From Prorocentrum cordatum (lineage: Eukaryota; Sar; Dinophyceae; Prorocentrales; Prorocentraceae), in assembly GCA_963575745.1 (NCBI GenBank), contig CAUYUJ010020694.1:1-64000 (forward strand): a stretch of 64,000 bases of DNA. Direction: 5' to 3'. A program made the translations under genes and the position numbers. Positions 46,085-57,600 of this stretch are shown in pieces. A model generated the notes under the pieces. It ran no database searches and was not told the origin of the DNA. It saw only the letters and a list, made by a program, of their open reading frames with translations. Each line of letters opens with the position of its first letter. Position 1 is the first letter of the stretch.

Positions 46085-46400
46085 CCGCAGTTTCAGTGCC
46101 GCTAGACTTGCCTGTGCCAGTCGCCTCATCCTCAGTTTCTGTGCCACTAGACTTGCCAGCGCCAGTCGACAGTCAGCCAGTTTCTGTGCCACTAGACTTG
46201 CATACGCCAGTCGCTGCCCAGTCAGTTTCTGTGCTACTAGACTTGCCAAAGCCAGTTGCCCGACAGCCAGTTTCTGTGCCAGCAGCGGCACTACAGCCTG
46301 TATCTGTGCCAGCAGCCTCTCAGTCAGGTTCAGTGCTACTAGAATTGCCTGCGCCAGTCGCTTCTCGGTCAGTTTAAGTGCCAGACTTGCCAGCGCCAGT
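46085..46400. repeat. 45-bp minisatellite, seven units, frame-preserving
   Basis: Units begin AGTTTCTGTGCCACTAGACT and recur at 45 bp for the first four copies; later copies are shorter or diverged. On the plus strand each unit reads as 15 residues (VSVPLDLPAPVDSQP-like), without a stop until 46375. It may be a remnant of a repetitive protein, but no start, splice context or flanking domain supports a gene. Confidence 0.8.
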
Positions 46401-46947
46401 CACGGACAGCTTTAGTTCACACCAGGAGGTTCCGTATGGCACGGCCGCCGAAGATGAGGCCGCAGAATTTCTATGTTCATAGTGTGCATTTCCTTCGCTC
46501 CGTTTCGAGGCAGCGCGATGCAGCCCCCTTGGTCCGAAAGGTACCCGTACCCGGGGCCAGCCAAGGTGAGATGGGCCGTCCGGGGGACTGGGCGCTTGCT
46601 ATTGTGCCCGGTCAGCTTGCCCCGCGCGCGCCAGTGCAGCATCCGCGCGTCAAGACGCAACAGCGCGCTCGATGGTTGGGTGTCTGATTGCAGCGACAAG
46701 CGCTGGTTTTTATTAGGGACGTCTCGGGGCATCGTGGTGCGTGCGCGGTTCAAAGCCGCCCATATGTGGCGCCGCCTGTCCCAATCGAGAAAGAGTTGCA
46801 TTTCCTCGCTATCCTGGCAACCAGTGCGTCTGGGCCTGCCCTGAGGAACGACGTTGCAATGTCGCGCCCCCAGGGGGGCCGCAGCGGCCACGTCGGGGAC
46901 GGCTCTGGAGGGCATGATATGTGCTCGAGAGCGTTTTGGGCCTGCCG

Positions 46948-47012
46948 CCACCTCGGCTAGGTACGGGGACCTGCCTGAAACCACCGGAACATACCCGGAC
47001 CTAGCTGGGGTG
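46948..47012. mobile_element. 65-bp mini-hairpin, copy 1
   Basis: Ends CACCTCGGCTAGGTACGGG and CCCGGACCTAGCTGGGGTG are inverted repeats of about 19 bp with few mismatches. Confidence 0.65.
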
Positions 47013-47020
47013 AGCTTCGG

Positions 47021-47084
47021 CACCCCGGCTAGGTACGGGTATGTTTTTTGGGTTTTCATGGGGCAACCGTACCTAGCTGGGGTG
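47021..47084. mobile_element. 64-bp mini-hairpin, copy 2
   Basis: Ends CACCCCGGCTAGGTACGGG and ACCGTACCTAGCTGGGGTG. Same termini as copy 1, with an unrelated centre and an 8-bp gap between the two. Related single arms occur near 46540 and 47470. Confidence 0.65.
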
Positions 47085-47620
47085 ATCCGCGGACGGCCGT
47101 CCAAGGGGGCGGCCTCTGGCGACCTCGCCCAGGGCGCAAATTCGCGATGTCCCTGCATCGAGCAATTCGCGATCAGGCGGTTGTCGCGCAATGACGTTCG
47201 CGCCAGAGTTATTCGCATGCGCCCCCGAGTGCGCGTTGACTCCTCAACGCCCAGATGTGTGTCTGGGGGCGCGCCTCCGCAGCAGCTGGTCTACATCGAC
47301 AACAACCAACGCAGGGTCGGGCACTCCGCCGATTCGAACGCACGTGCGATCGGTGCTAACGTGCGCCCCGAGAAGACAGCGGTCTGTAATGCTCGATCGG
47401 CTGTCGTTTCTACACTTGTGCAGCCGCCGTCAGCTGCGACGAACCGCCCCCCGGCCCTTTGCCACCCTGTCTAGGTAAGGGTACGGGTATCTTTCGCGCT
47501 CTGTCAGCACCCCCGATGCGTGGCCCCGAGCTGGGCATTTCGAGAACAATGGCTCTTTGCGGCGGACCGTCTCTTTCCTTTACAAACTGTGCTGGCTCCA
47601 GTTTGGTCCTGACGCCGAGG
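47085..47620. other. Unassigned sequence
   Basis: Frames on both strands are open, but no domain or exon is recognised. Confidence 0.4.
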
Positions 47621-47621
47621 A

Positions 47622-47930
47622 AAATCATCATCACCATCATCATCATCACCATCATCATCGTCATCATCATCATCATCGCCGACACCATCAAGAACGCCAC
47701 CATCGTCGCCATCATCATCATCAGCATCACCGTCACCATCTGCGTCGCCATCACCACCGCCATTGCCACAATCATCAACGTCATCATCATCATCATCATC
47801 ATCGCCGTTATCCTCTTCACCGCCACCGCCATCATCATCGGCATCACCATCATCATCATCATCATCATCACCACCATCATCATCATCATCATCATCATCA
47901 TCCGCGTCATCATCATTATCCGTAAGGGCT
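47622..47930. repeat. CAT/CGC trinucleotide microsatellite
   Basis: (CATCAT)n and (CATCGC)n over about 310 bp. Confidence 0.95.
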
Positions 47931-48149
47931 TCGCCCCCTGCCGCCGACCCCCTAGTGGGCAATGCAAGCGCGAAACCATGAAGCATTGGCGCCGCCGTGA
48001 AGCAGCGTCGGGATTTCACGCGAAGACGATGGGTAACCGGCAAAACACATTGAGATTCGGATGATATGGTCGAATTCGGTGTTGCATGTCGAGCTTGCTC
48101 GAGTATGCTGTGCAACAAGCTTTTCTACGATGTATTGACATGTTGCAAA

Positions 48150-48945
48150 TCCCATGTTTTTTTTTACCCTGGCCCCACCGATCTGCGTGAGGGGTGCCAC
48201 CGAATTTCAAGGCATGTGGCACATCCCATGTGTTTTTCGCCCCTGACCCCGCCGATCTGCATGAGGAGTGCCACCGAATGTCAGAAATGTGGCAAGTCCG
48301 TTGTGTCCCCTGACCCCGCCGATGTGCGTGAGGGGGGGTCACCGAATTTCAAGACATCTGGCAAATCCTATTGGTTTTTCGACCCTGACGCAAGCGATCT
48401 GCGTGATGGGTGCCACCGAATTTCAGAAATGTGGCAAATCCAATGTGTTTTTCGACCCTGGCCCCGCCGATCTGCGTGAGGGGTGCCGCGAAATTTCAGA
48501 CATCTGGCAAATCCCGTTGGTTTTTCGACCCTGACGCCGGCGATCTGCGTGATGGGTGCCACCGAATTTCAGAAATGTGGCAAGTCCCATGTGTTTTCGA
48601 CCCAGACCCCGCCGATCTGCGGAAGGGGTGCCGTGAAATTTCAGAAATATGGCAAATCCTACTGGTTTTTCGACCCTGACGCCGGCGATCTGCGTGATAG
48701 GTGCCACCGATTTTTTTAAGAACTGTGGCAAGTCACGTGTGTTTTTGGATTCTCACCCCACCGATCTGGGTGAGGGATGCCGCTGAATTTTAGAAATGTG
48801 GCAAATCCCATAGGTTTTTCGACCCTGACCCCGCCGATCTGCGTGAGGGGTGCCGCCGGATTTCAGAAATGTGGCAAAGCCCATGTGTTTTTCGATTGTG
48901 GCCCCGCCGATCTGCGTGAGGGATGTCAATTTCGCCCCCCCCTAG
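48150..48945. repeat. 73-bp tandem repeat, ~11 copies
   Basis: GATCTGCGTGA starts copies at 48469, 48542, 48614 and 48687, 72-73 bp apart, and at comparable steps elsewhere. Each unit has GGTGCCACCGAATTTCAGAA, GTGGCAAATCCC and GTTTTTCGACCCTGAC. Point differences alternate between neighbouring units (CCATGTG/CGTTGGT), suggesting a ~146-bp two-unit amplification. Confidence 0.9.
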
Positions 48946-49309
48946 AAATTCTGAAAACGTTCCCAGGAGGTGCAAACCAGGGTGCTTTTCGGCTCCCCCC
49001 CTCGCGCGGCCTACAGTAAGGAACAGTAAGCAGCATAAAGCAGAATTGTAACAGTGCAAACTGGAAGCTGGAACTGGCGCAGGGAACAGCAAACCCTGGT
49101 CCTACAGCCTGGTGGCCCCACAAGGGGGCCGGCGGATCATCATCGATATTTTCACACTTATTTTTCATCTTCATCATCATCATCCCATTGCAGTCACACT
49201 CTATTCCTAGTCCTGGCTGACTGAAGTGGGATGAAGTCTCAGGCGGAAGCCCCCTCACTGTGGAGCCCCCGCTTCATTTCCTAATCCAAGGCGGCCATCG
49301 GCGCACCCT

Positions 49310-49620
49310 GTGCGCTGATTTCGAGTGACCAGAACCAAATGTAGATCACTTCGGGTTCCTTCGTGTTTCCAGAACTCCATTCCTGGAACTGATCTCGAGT
49401 GTGCGGAGCCAGCTGTAGGCATCTTCGTGCTCTTCGTGGTGCCAGAACTCCATTCTTGGAGCTGATTTTGAGTGTACGAGCCAGCTGTAGCTCATTTCGG
49501 GCTCTTCGTGTTCCCAGAATTTCCTTACCAGGACAGTTTTTTATTGTCCAGAGCCACCTGTACGTCGGCCACTTCGGGCTATCCGATCTCCCGGAATTCA
49601 GCTCCCGGTATGGATTTTGC
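49310..49620. repeat. ~71-bp tandem repeat, four copies
   Basis: TCGTGTTTCCAGAACTCCAT and variants occur at about 49362, 49433 and 49506, followed by GGAACTGATCTCGAGTG and AGCCAGCTGTAG boxes. Confidence 0.85.
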
Positions 49621-49629
49621 GTTCGCATC

Positions 49630-50215
49630 CAGGCATCCCTGGCATCTTGGCATTGGTATCTCTGGTATCCCTGGCACCCTGGCGTCCCTGGCATCCTGGC
49701 ATCCCTAGCATGCAGGCACAGGCCCCGCAGTTCGGACAGTCACAGATCCCGCAGGCGCCGCAAGTCGCACACGCCCCACGGGTCGCACACGCACCATAGG
49801 CCCTGCAGGCCTCACAGGTCTCAAAGGTCTTACGTGTGGCACAGGCTGTACACTTTCCATAGGGCTCACAGGGCTCACAAGCCCCATACGCCCCACAGGT
49901 GGCACTGGTCCCACAGCTCCAAGAAGTCGTACAAGTCCCACATGCTCCGCAGGCCTCACAAGTCCCACAGGTCGTACGGATTCCAAACCTCCTGGCCTCC
50001 TGGACGCCTGGCATCCTGGCATCCTGGCATTCCTGGCATGAACTGGACCTTGCCATGCTGTCATCCGGTCATCCTGGCCCCTTGACCGCCTGGCATCCTT
50101 GGCACCCTGGCATCACTGGCACCACTGGCGTCACTGGTATCCTGGCACCCTGGCACCTCAGTGTCTTGGCATCGTGGCTTCCTGGCATCCTGGCACCCAA
50201 CCACGGTCAGTCGTC
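49630..50215. repeat. CCTGGCATC and GTCCCACAGG minisatellites
   Basis: (CCTGGCATCCTGGCACC)n at 49640-49720 and 49995-50215 enclose a block of nine-base GTCCCACAG-type units at 49735-49985. Confidence 0.85.
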
Positions 50216-50458
50216 GATCGCCTCGCGTATGCACACCACGGAGATTCTCGTGTGGGGTCCTGCCGTCGGAGTGTTTTTTCCAGCGCGGGACCCCCAGAGC
50301 TCCGGACCCCCTCCCTGGAGCGTCTGTCTCCTCCCCTGTGGACTGTCCCTGGGCCCGACGCGGAGGGGCGCTGGCATGGAGCAGAAGTCACGGCGTGCAC
50401 ATGGTCTGGGGCTGGCCCCCGAAGTGCAGAGGAGACGCCCTCTGGAAGGTCTCTCGAG

Positions 50459-50881
50459 AGTCGGCAGCGGGCGAGAAGGGGGGACTTGAGAAGGAGAAGA
50501 CCTTCTCAGCCGGGCGGCGGGGCTTCTCAGACGGCCTCGAGGCTTCTGAGAGGTTTTCTGTGATGAGCGAACAACAGACGCCCATACCCACAGGGGGGGA
50601 CAGACGGGGCTATGGGTGCGTGTTGCGTCGGATGGGGGTCCCCGCTCGAACGGGAGTTTCCCCAGAGGTCCGACAACCCGCACCCATACCCATAGCCAGT
50701 CCTCCTCCCGCCGACCTTCCTAAGGGCCTATGGGTAGGAGTGTGTGTGTGTGTGTGTCGTTCCTTCGTCATTCTGTGTCTTCGGGGAAGGCTTAAAAAAC
50801 TTCTCAGAAGGCCAGGGGACTTCCGAGCCTTATGAGAAGGCCCGCCCCTTCTCACTTCCCCCCGGGTTCGCCGCCGAGAGA
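50459..50881. mobile_element. Foldback/MITE-like element, family 1 copy B
   Basis: The left arm includes GTCGGCAGCGGGCGAGAAGG and CCTTCTCAG. The right arm, reverse-complemented, includes TCTCGGCGGCGAACCCGGGG and GGGCCTTCTCAT. The right half, CTTCTCAGAAGG to TCACTTCC and CGCCGCC, matches the right half of 11190-11400. A (GT)9 run lies at 50742-50759. Confidence 0.5.
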
Positions 50882-52130
50882 GGCCCCCGAATGTCTCCAG
50901 AGAGGCCACAGGTGGCTCCTCGAAGCCCCTGAGGGTTTATAACTGGCCCAAAAAAGGTCCAAGAACCTCACATCCTTGAAACTCGACCTTCGATCATCGA
51001 TCTTCCTCCTACCCAGATCATCGGATACCAGACTTCTTCGGTCGCGATCGGGGGCGACCTATCGGCACACTAAATCGGCCGCCGCCGATTCTGAAGCAAA
51101 TCGGTTGCGACCGATGCCGGGACTTTGAGCCAAGATCGATAGCGGTCGATCTCGTCGGTCGCGACCAGAAGTTCCAGCATCCGGTGATCAGGGTGGGACT
51201 GCTACTGCTCGTCGTCGGAGGTTGGAGCCAGCCGGAGGTCTGAGGTGGCCCAGCATTGGTTCCAGCGAGCAGGAAGGGGGAAGATGTTCTAGGTTCGAAG
51301 CGCGCTTTCTTGTTTTTTTCCTGGCTCCTGGTGCCGTTTTAGGGCCCCAGGACCGCCAAAGACGGATCTGGGGTAGGAAGCTGCACCCGATGTACTCGGG
51401 GAGGGGTCTCCAGGGACCGATTCTGAGCGGATCTGCCCTCATCTCCACTTCCTGGCGGATTGTCTCGAGGTCCATCCATCGAGAAGGAGATCGTCTACAG
51501 AGTTGATGTGCCCCAAAAATGACATGTTCGTCGAATCTACGAAACGTGCGTAGAGTGTTCGTAGATCTACAAGCCTTCTACGTATTTTGCTACACATCTA
51601 CGACGCCCTTCTACCCGAACCCAGTTCAGACCACCTGGCCGCCTCCAAAGGGAGCTGAGCTTCCGTCTTCTGTTCCCGTGGCACCTGTCTCGCCAGAGTC
51701 TTGCGAGGCACGCGTGGCTGTCACGGAGTATCGTCCAGGCCCAGAGCACGTCAGCGCCAGACGATCATATCTCATTGGTGATTCGTTGCAGATTCGATCC
51801 GTGTCTCTCTTACTTGTTTTGTTTACCAGATGGGCCGCGTACGGCGGTAATCTATTTTACGGTCGAGCATATGATCAATAAACCTCCGCCCGAAAAGTTG
51901 GGCCAGCGTTTCTTAACCAAGTTGCTGGAAAGCTGGCCCAGTTTCTTGAGCACGTTCGCCCCTCCAGCGTGAACACCAGAACCTGGCCAAGGTGTGCCTC
52001 AAGAAACTTTCAGAAAGCTGGCACCGATTTTTTAAATGACCAGTTTCTGGACCACATTTCCAGCTGTACTTCTTTTTCCCTGCCGCCTCCAAGTCGGAGG
52101 ACCCCCTGCCCTCGGGGCCGCCCCGCGGTC
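50882..52130. other. Unassigned sequence
   Basis: Contains GATCGGGGGCGACC and GGTCGCGACC repeats (51030-51175) and TCTACGAA/CTACGTA repeats (51535-51605). No gene recognised. Confidence 0.5.
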
Positions 52131-52132
52131 CA

Positions 52133-52475
52133 AGAGGAGGAGGAGGAGGAGGAGAAGGAGGAGGAGGAGGAGGAGGAGGAGGAGGAGGAGGCGGAGGCAG
52201 AGGCGGATTAGAAGGAGGAGGAGGAGGCGGATTAGAAGGAGGAGGATGATGATGATGATGAGGAGGAGGAGGAGGCGGCGGAGGCGGAGGCGGAGGCGGA
52301 GGCGGAGGCGGGAGGAGAAAGGAGGAGGAGGAGGAGGAGGAGGGAGGAGAGAGGAGGAAGAGGAGGAGGAATACGAGGAGGATGAGGAGGAGGGAGGAGA
52401 GAGGAGGAGGGAGGAGGAGGAGGGAGGAGAGGAGGAGGAGGAGGAGGAGGAGGAGGAGGAAGAGGAGTTCCCCCC
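52133..52475. repeat. GGA/GGCGGA microsatellite
   Basis: (GGA)n with an internal (GATGAT) run and (GGCGGA)n; the longest GGA-type tract in the window. Confidence 0.95.
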
Positions 52476-52639
52476 CCCTCCCGGGGAGAGCTCGTGCACT
52501 ACAGGTCGCGCCGCCTCGGGCGGCGGAGGCGGGCGCGGCCGACGGCGCCCCGACGGCCCTCTGGGGCGCAGCGCTGGGTGCGGCCGCAGGCGCTCGGGGT
52601 CGCCCCGTGGCCTGGGCGGCAGGCAGGATTCGGCTGCAC

Positions 52640-52834
52640 GAATCGGAAGCTGGGCGAAGGCTGCTAAAACTGTGGCTGCTAAAACGGCCCTCCCGGAGGG
52701 GAAACACAACTTCCCGGAATAAGGCGCGGCACGCGAAACAGTCAACGTGCTTCTTCCCGGAAGGACGAAGACAACTTCCCGGAGGTCGATTTTAGCAGCC
52801 ACGGATTTAGCAGCCCTTGCCCGGCTTCCGAACG
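52640..52834. mobile_element. MITE-like hairpin with paired GGCTGCTAAAA boxes
   Basis: The left arm reads CGGAAGCTGGGCGAAGGCTG, then GGCTGCTAAAA twice. The right arm, reverse-complemented, reads CGGAAGCCGGGCAAGGGCTG, then GGCTGCTAAA(A/T) twice. Arms are about 50-55 bp, with inner CTTCCCGGA repeats. No coding capacity. Confidence 0.7.
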
Positions 52835-53144
52835 AAAGCCACCTGGTGCGTTCCACTACTCGCAAAGTACCTGCTCGCAAACGTCCGAGCAAAACTCATG
52901 TCTTCGTCCGTGTAAACATATCGCAAGTCCCCTGCGGCAGATCGGGGTCATTTGCGAGTAGTTCCTTTGCGAGTCGTTTTCGGGCCCTGGGATCGTGAAA
53001 GCGGATTTGGAGTGACAAACTACATCAGACGGACCCCTGGAGGTGTCTGGGGACCGATTTTGAATTGGTTTTGCGCCATCCCGCCCTCCCGACCGATTTT
53101 CTGGGCTCCCAGCCAGTTCAGACCCTCGGGCCGCCGCCAACGTA

Positions 53145-53321
53145 AGAGTGGCCTTTCGCTGGAGTGACCTTTGGTGCGGCCCCAGTGGGGTCCCATCTAT
53201 GACCAGATGCGATTCAAGAGCAGTGTCTTGCGCGCTCGGGTCTGGCCTCCCCACGGCCTCCGAACGTCGCGCACCAGAGTTCGCTTTTACCCGGGGTCAC
53301 TCCTGCGGGCAGCCGAAGGGT
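53145..53321. mobile_element. MITE-like element, family 2 copy B
   Basis: The left arm AAGAGTGGCCTTTCGCTGGA, with GTGACCTTTGGTGCGG, matches 12816-12993. The right arm, reverse-complemented, has AGGAGTGACCCCGGG and CTCTGGTGCGC. It is more eroded than copy A. Confidence 0.55.
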
Positions 53322-53329
53322 CACCGTGA

Positions 53330-53985
53330 GCGAGGACGCCTTCGGTTCGGGATGGCAAGGCTTCGGGTTGCGCACAGACAGCCCCTCGGGTAGTCCCTGC
53401 TGGCCTCAACAGGTCCCCGCGACAGAGCTACTCGGCGTCAGGAGGCTCCCCGAGAAGTCCAGAGTGGTCTCAACATCCCAGCGCCGCCAGTTCGGAGGGC
53501 CTGCTGAGGCCAGCCAGGACTACGTGGGGGGCTGTGCGTGCGCGTCCCAAAGCCTTGCCAGGCAGGAGCACTGTGAGCGATGACGTTTTCTGTGTATTTT
53601 TTTTGGGGGGGGGGCGTTTCTGGAGGGTCTCGTCGCCACGGCTGGGCGCAGCTCGTACAACTGGCAAGGTTGACCCCGGATGCTGGAGCGCGTTTAACTC
53701 CGCAGAGGGAGCGCAATCGTCGTCCTTGCTGGCCTCGCATCGTTGGCACTTCCATGCGTTCCGACCAATGCATCGGCAGTTGTTTTGACATTTTTGTTGG
53801 GTTGGCACGGGAGCCACCAGCATGGGCAATGCCATATATTCTTGCCCCCGGTCGCAGGATCGAGCGGGTCATGCCTCACGTTGTACACAGTCACGACACT
53901 TCGATGTCCTTGCTTTTCGGCCCTTGGCTGTTGCGAGGTGTGGCCCTGTCTACTTGGAATGAAAGCAAGATCGCAGCAAGACGGC
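53330..53985. other. Unassigned sequence
   Basis: No repeat family or coding signal that I can support. Confidence 0.4.
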
Positions 53986-54305
53986 TCAAGAGGCCTCCAA
54001 GACAGCCCAATCTGCCTTCAGTATGGCCCCAAGAGAGGTCCAAGGTGGGGGTTTCCAAAGGGCTTCGGGGGCTCTCCCACCCAGGGCGACCCCCAAACAC
54101 CCCCCAGATGCCCCCCAGAGGCCCCGAGGCACCCCAAGGCCTCTAGAAGCAAAGATCGATGATTTCCTGAGGTCGTTTCCAAGATCTTAGCATTTTCGCG
54201 TTCCTGGGCTTCTGAAATCCCTACGCGGCCCAAGTGGTCCCACCAGGCCGGCCCAAGAGAGTCCCAACAGCTCCACGGCCCAAGAAGCTTCAAGACGGCC
54301 CAAGA
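53985..54305. repeat. CCAAGACGGCCC array, left flank of the copia insertion
   Basis: Degenerate CCAAGACGGCCCAAG units of the same family as in intron 3. It continues beyond the copia element at 62914. Confidence 0.8.
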
Positions 54306-54310
54306 TGCCC
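54306..54310. other. Target-site duplication, left
   Basis: TGCCC, identical to 62909-62913. A sixth C also matches, so a 6-bp duplication is possible. Confidence 0.8.
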
Positions 54311-54519
54311 CCTCGTTCTCGTCAGAACTTATCCCCAGGCGTCTCCCTCGGACACTGGGGTTCGTCACCAGCTCGAACTCGATCGATAGTGCCGACAGCC
54401 GCTATCGCCGCCCCCACCCGATGCCACTGCCGTGGGAGGGAGCCGCTATCTTTTAGCTCGAGCCCAAGCGCCGGCGCTGCACACACGCGTGTCAAACTGT
54501 TCATCTCACAGAATCTACA
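54311..54519 (-). repeat. 3' LTR of the copia element
   Basis: Identical over 209 bp to 62700-62908. On the element strand it begins TGTAGATTCTG and ends CGAGG, so it has the usual TG start but lacks the usual CA end. Confidence 0.95.
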
Positions 54520-54536
54520 CTCGTGTTATTTTCTTT
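54520..54536 (-). other. Candidate polypurine tract
   Basis: On the element strand AAAGAAAATAACACGAG lies directly before the 3' LTR. It is only partly purine; the assignment rests on position. Confidence 0.4.
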
Positions 54537-54670
54537 GACTAAGCGTGGCTCGCGGCAGGCGGGCGCCGGGCATAGCCCTCAGTTCAACAGCAAAAGGCAG
54601 GCGTCGTCGCAAACCGCGAGGATGCCCGTGCTTGCCAAAATGGCAGTGTGGTAGTTCTCCACGTGGTAGC

Positions 54671-57600
54671 TCACGTCGGAGATGTCGAGCTCGTGCCCTG
54701 GGCGGAGGTCGCCCTGGTCTCGCCAGAGGCCTTCTTGTACATGTCGCGCAAGCGGATGGCCTTCATCTCAGCTTGCACCTGCTTCTCCTTCTCAGCACGG
54801 AGGAGCTTCTCCTGGGCACGATACTCCTTCTCCTGTCGCCACCAGTCGGTGTCGGTGTCCACCAGCAGTGAGCCACACTGCATGCACCTCAGCTTGTCCT
54901 TGTACTGGTTGCTCCCTCGGGTCGTGAGCTTCTCCTTCGGGTGCTCGCAGTGATCAGAGCTGGGGTCGGTCTTGCCCTGGCTCTTCCCTTGGTGGCTGCT
55001 GCTGGACCCGTCCATCCAGAACTCCTTGTTGTTGATTCCGCGTTGCACCGAGGCGTAGATCTTCTTGTCCTTCCGGCACACGTCGCAGTTATTGACGACC
55101 ACCTCGTACGCCTCCAGGACACCTTCCTCCAGCACCTCGCCGAAGTCCTCCTCGATCTGCATGTAGGATGCGTGCTTGGTCTTCTCGTGCAACGCGCGTG
55201 CCTTCATCATGGCCTTCTTCGTCGGTGTCGTAGACTTCTGCCGCTCCTGGTAGAGTCGGTGTGGTAGCTTTTCCCATTCACCGGCGTCATCTCCGCCTTC
55301 CTCATCGTCACCTGGTACTGGCGGTAGCTCTCCCGGATGGGTTGAGCACGATGATCGCTGGTTGGCCTTCTTGCGGGTTCGCGGTCCACACTCGCACTGA
55401 TCCACCACCATGCGGCACACCGCGCACACAACCACCGTCGCGGCCGCGGCGGCGCCTGACTTGACCTCCTCGGTCTCGGCACCCGCAGCGTCCATCATGT
55501 AGATCTCCGCGACCTCGTTGGTGCCGTCCACCTTCACCGTCTCGGCCGACTCCACGATCGCACCAAGATCCTCGGTAACATCCAGCTTGTCCTGCATGTC
55601 GCCCTCGTCGGTCACCTTCGGCTTCTTGATCACGTGCTTCTCCGTGAAGTCCTTCTCGTAGCGCTCGAGGGCGGCCTTGGTCGGCGCATAGATCGTCAGC
55701 AGCTTCCGAATCTGCGTGGGGATCCTCCTGCGCTTCGACACCTGGTCCAGGCCAGACCAGTCGACCATCTCCTCAAGCTTCTCGTAGTAAACGTCGTCCT
55801 CGCGCTGGCCGAGTGTCATACGCCATCGGAGGTATGGCTTCGGAGCAGGCTGTAGCACACGCGCGTTGTACCGAACGTCCGCGATGCACTCCTCGAAGTA
55901 GGTGTAGCCTTCGTGAACGTAGTGTTGCTCGGCAGGTCGCAGTCTCTTGGGGTACTTCGCGCGGTAGTACTCGCCCCTGCGTCCCTTGAGCTCCATCCTC
56001 TGCTTGGCTATGATCTGGTCGGCCATGAGGTCCTCGGTGAGCCGGTACTCGCCGGTCTGGAGCACGTACCTCATGTAGTCGCCAGCGCGCACGTCGTTCT
56101 TGGTGAGGCAGTCGGCGAGCATCTGCTTCGTGTTCACCCACTTGCTCACCACGTTGTTGAACTCCAAGTCATTCCTGAGCGCCTCGATGTCGATCAGCAG
56201 CCGCCTCTCGGAGGGTACCGTCCCTCGCTTCTGGAGTAGGTCGTAGAGCGACTTGCAGTCCGTGACCTCCACCATCTTGATGGCCTTCACGTCCTCCATG
56301 TGAGTCCGGTAGCCGAGTCCGTAGTGTAGCTCCACCAGGTGCTGCCTCAGCATGTCCCCGCTCTCGACCGCCTCCAGCGCCGCCATCGTCTCGGCAGAGA
56401 GGGTGCTGCGGACCACTCGCTTGATCCGGTGTGATCGCCACAGCATGGGTGTGACCTTGGCCGGTCTCCCCCGCAGGAACTTGTCGTCCTTGTTGTCCGC
56501 GAGCAGGATGACCAAGCCCGCCTGGCTAGCGGTCTTCGTCTTGCCCACGTTGCCATGGCTAGAATCCCCAACTGCAACCACGATCGCGTCGTCTATGTTG
56601 ATCTTCTGGAAGGTGATGTCCACGTGGTCCGTCTTGGCGTCGCTCACCAGCTTGTTGAAATCCAGCAGGTCCTGAACCTTCAGGTCGCTGTCGTGAGCCC
56701 TTGCCTGGCTTTCCACCAGCCGGAATGCCAAGTCCATGCGGGTCGACCGCACCAGCCACTGGATCTGGCCATTACCGCTGTGGAGCATCGCCCTCTCCTC
56801 AGCAGTAGCCTTCGCCTCCTTGTCCTTGCGACGCTCGCTCGAGATCGGTATCTTCTCGATGCTCTCGGTGTACTCCTTCTGGCTGCAGGTGATGGTGCCA
56901 TCGTCGTTCTGCTTGAGGAAGCGCCCGCAATGATGGAAGCCGGCCTTCGCCGTCTGCCACTTGCCGTAACAGTGAATCTTCCTCAGCTTGGCCACCTGGT
57001 TAGCGAAGAACTCGGGCGAGCCCGCTACCAAATCGTCGTCCACATGCGTCCCGATCAGGCCGATCAGCTTCCCGTGCTCGTCGTGGAAGATGAAGAGAGC
57101 CGGGCACAGCTTCGACCTTGATGCACCGGGCAGGGACAGTATGGTATCTCGATGCTCTTCGTACCACAGCAGTGGTGCGTCGTTCAGCCCGTAGATGCCC
57201 TTCTTCGCTTTCAGCACCGTCCCCTCGGGAACCGCTGGCCAGCCCAACTCGGGCACTGCCGGCAGTCCGCCTTTCGGCGCACGAAAGTACACGCGCCGAG
57301 AGTCGTCGAGGTACTTCCCGTTCAAGAACGCCGAGTCGACGTCGCCTTGCTCCAGCCTCCAGCCCTCCTGGCTGGCCGCCTCCTGCACGATCACCGCCGT
57401 GGCCACGTCCGTCAGCGTTGGAGCGTTGGTCTTCAACTCCCCCGCGAGCAGCTGCTTGTCCTTGTAGCCCGGGACGATGTTCCTGGACTTCGCCTTGAGC
57501 GGATGCTGCTCGTACGACAAGTTGCCTCTCGTCGCCTCGTTCTTGTCCGTGCGGACGCGCCTCATGGGCAGGATCGCCGACTGGTCGACTCCCGCGAGCT

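Noticed and set aside
48150-48945. CRISPR-like array
   Set aside because: The units are contiguous 73-bp tandem copies with no unique spacers, in a eukaryotic context.
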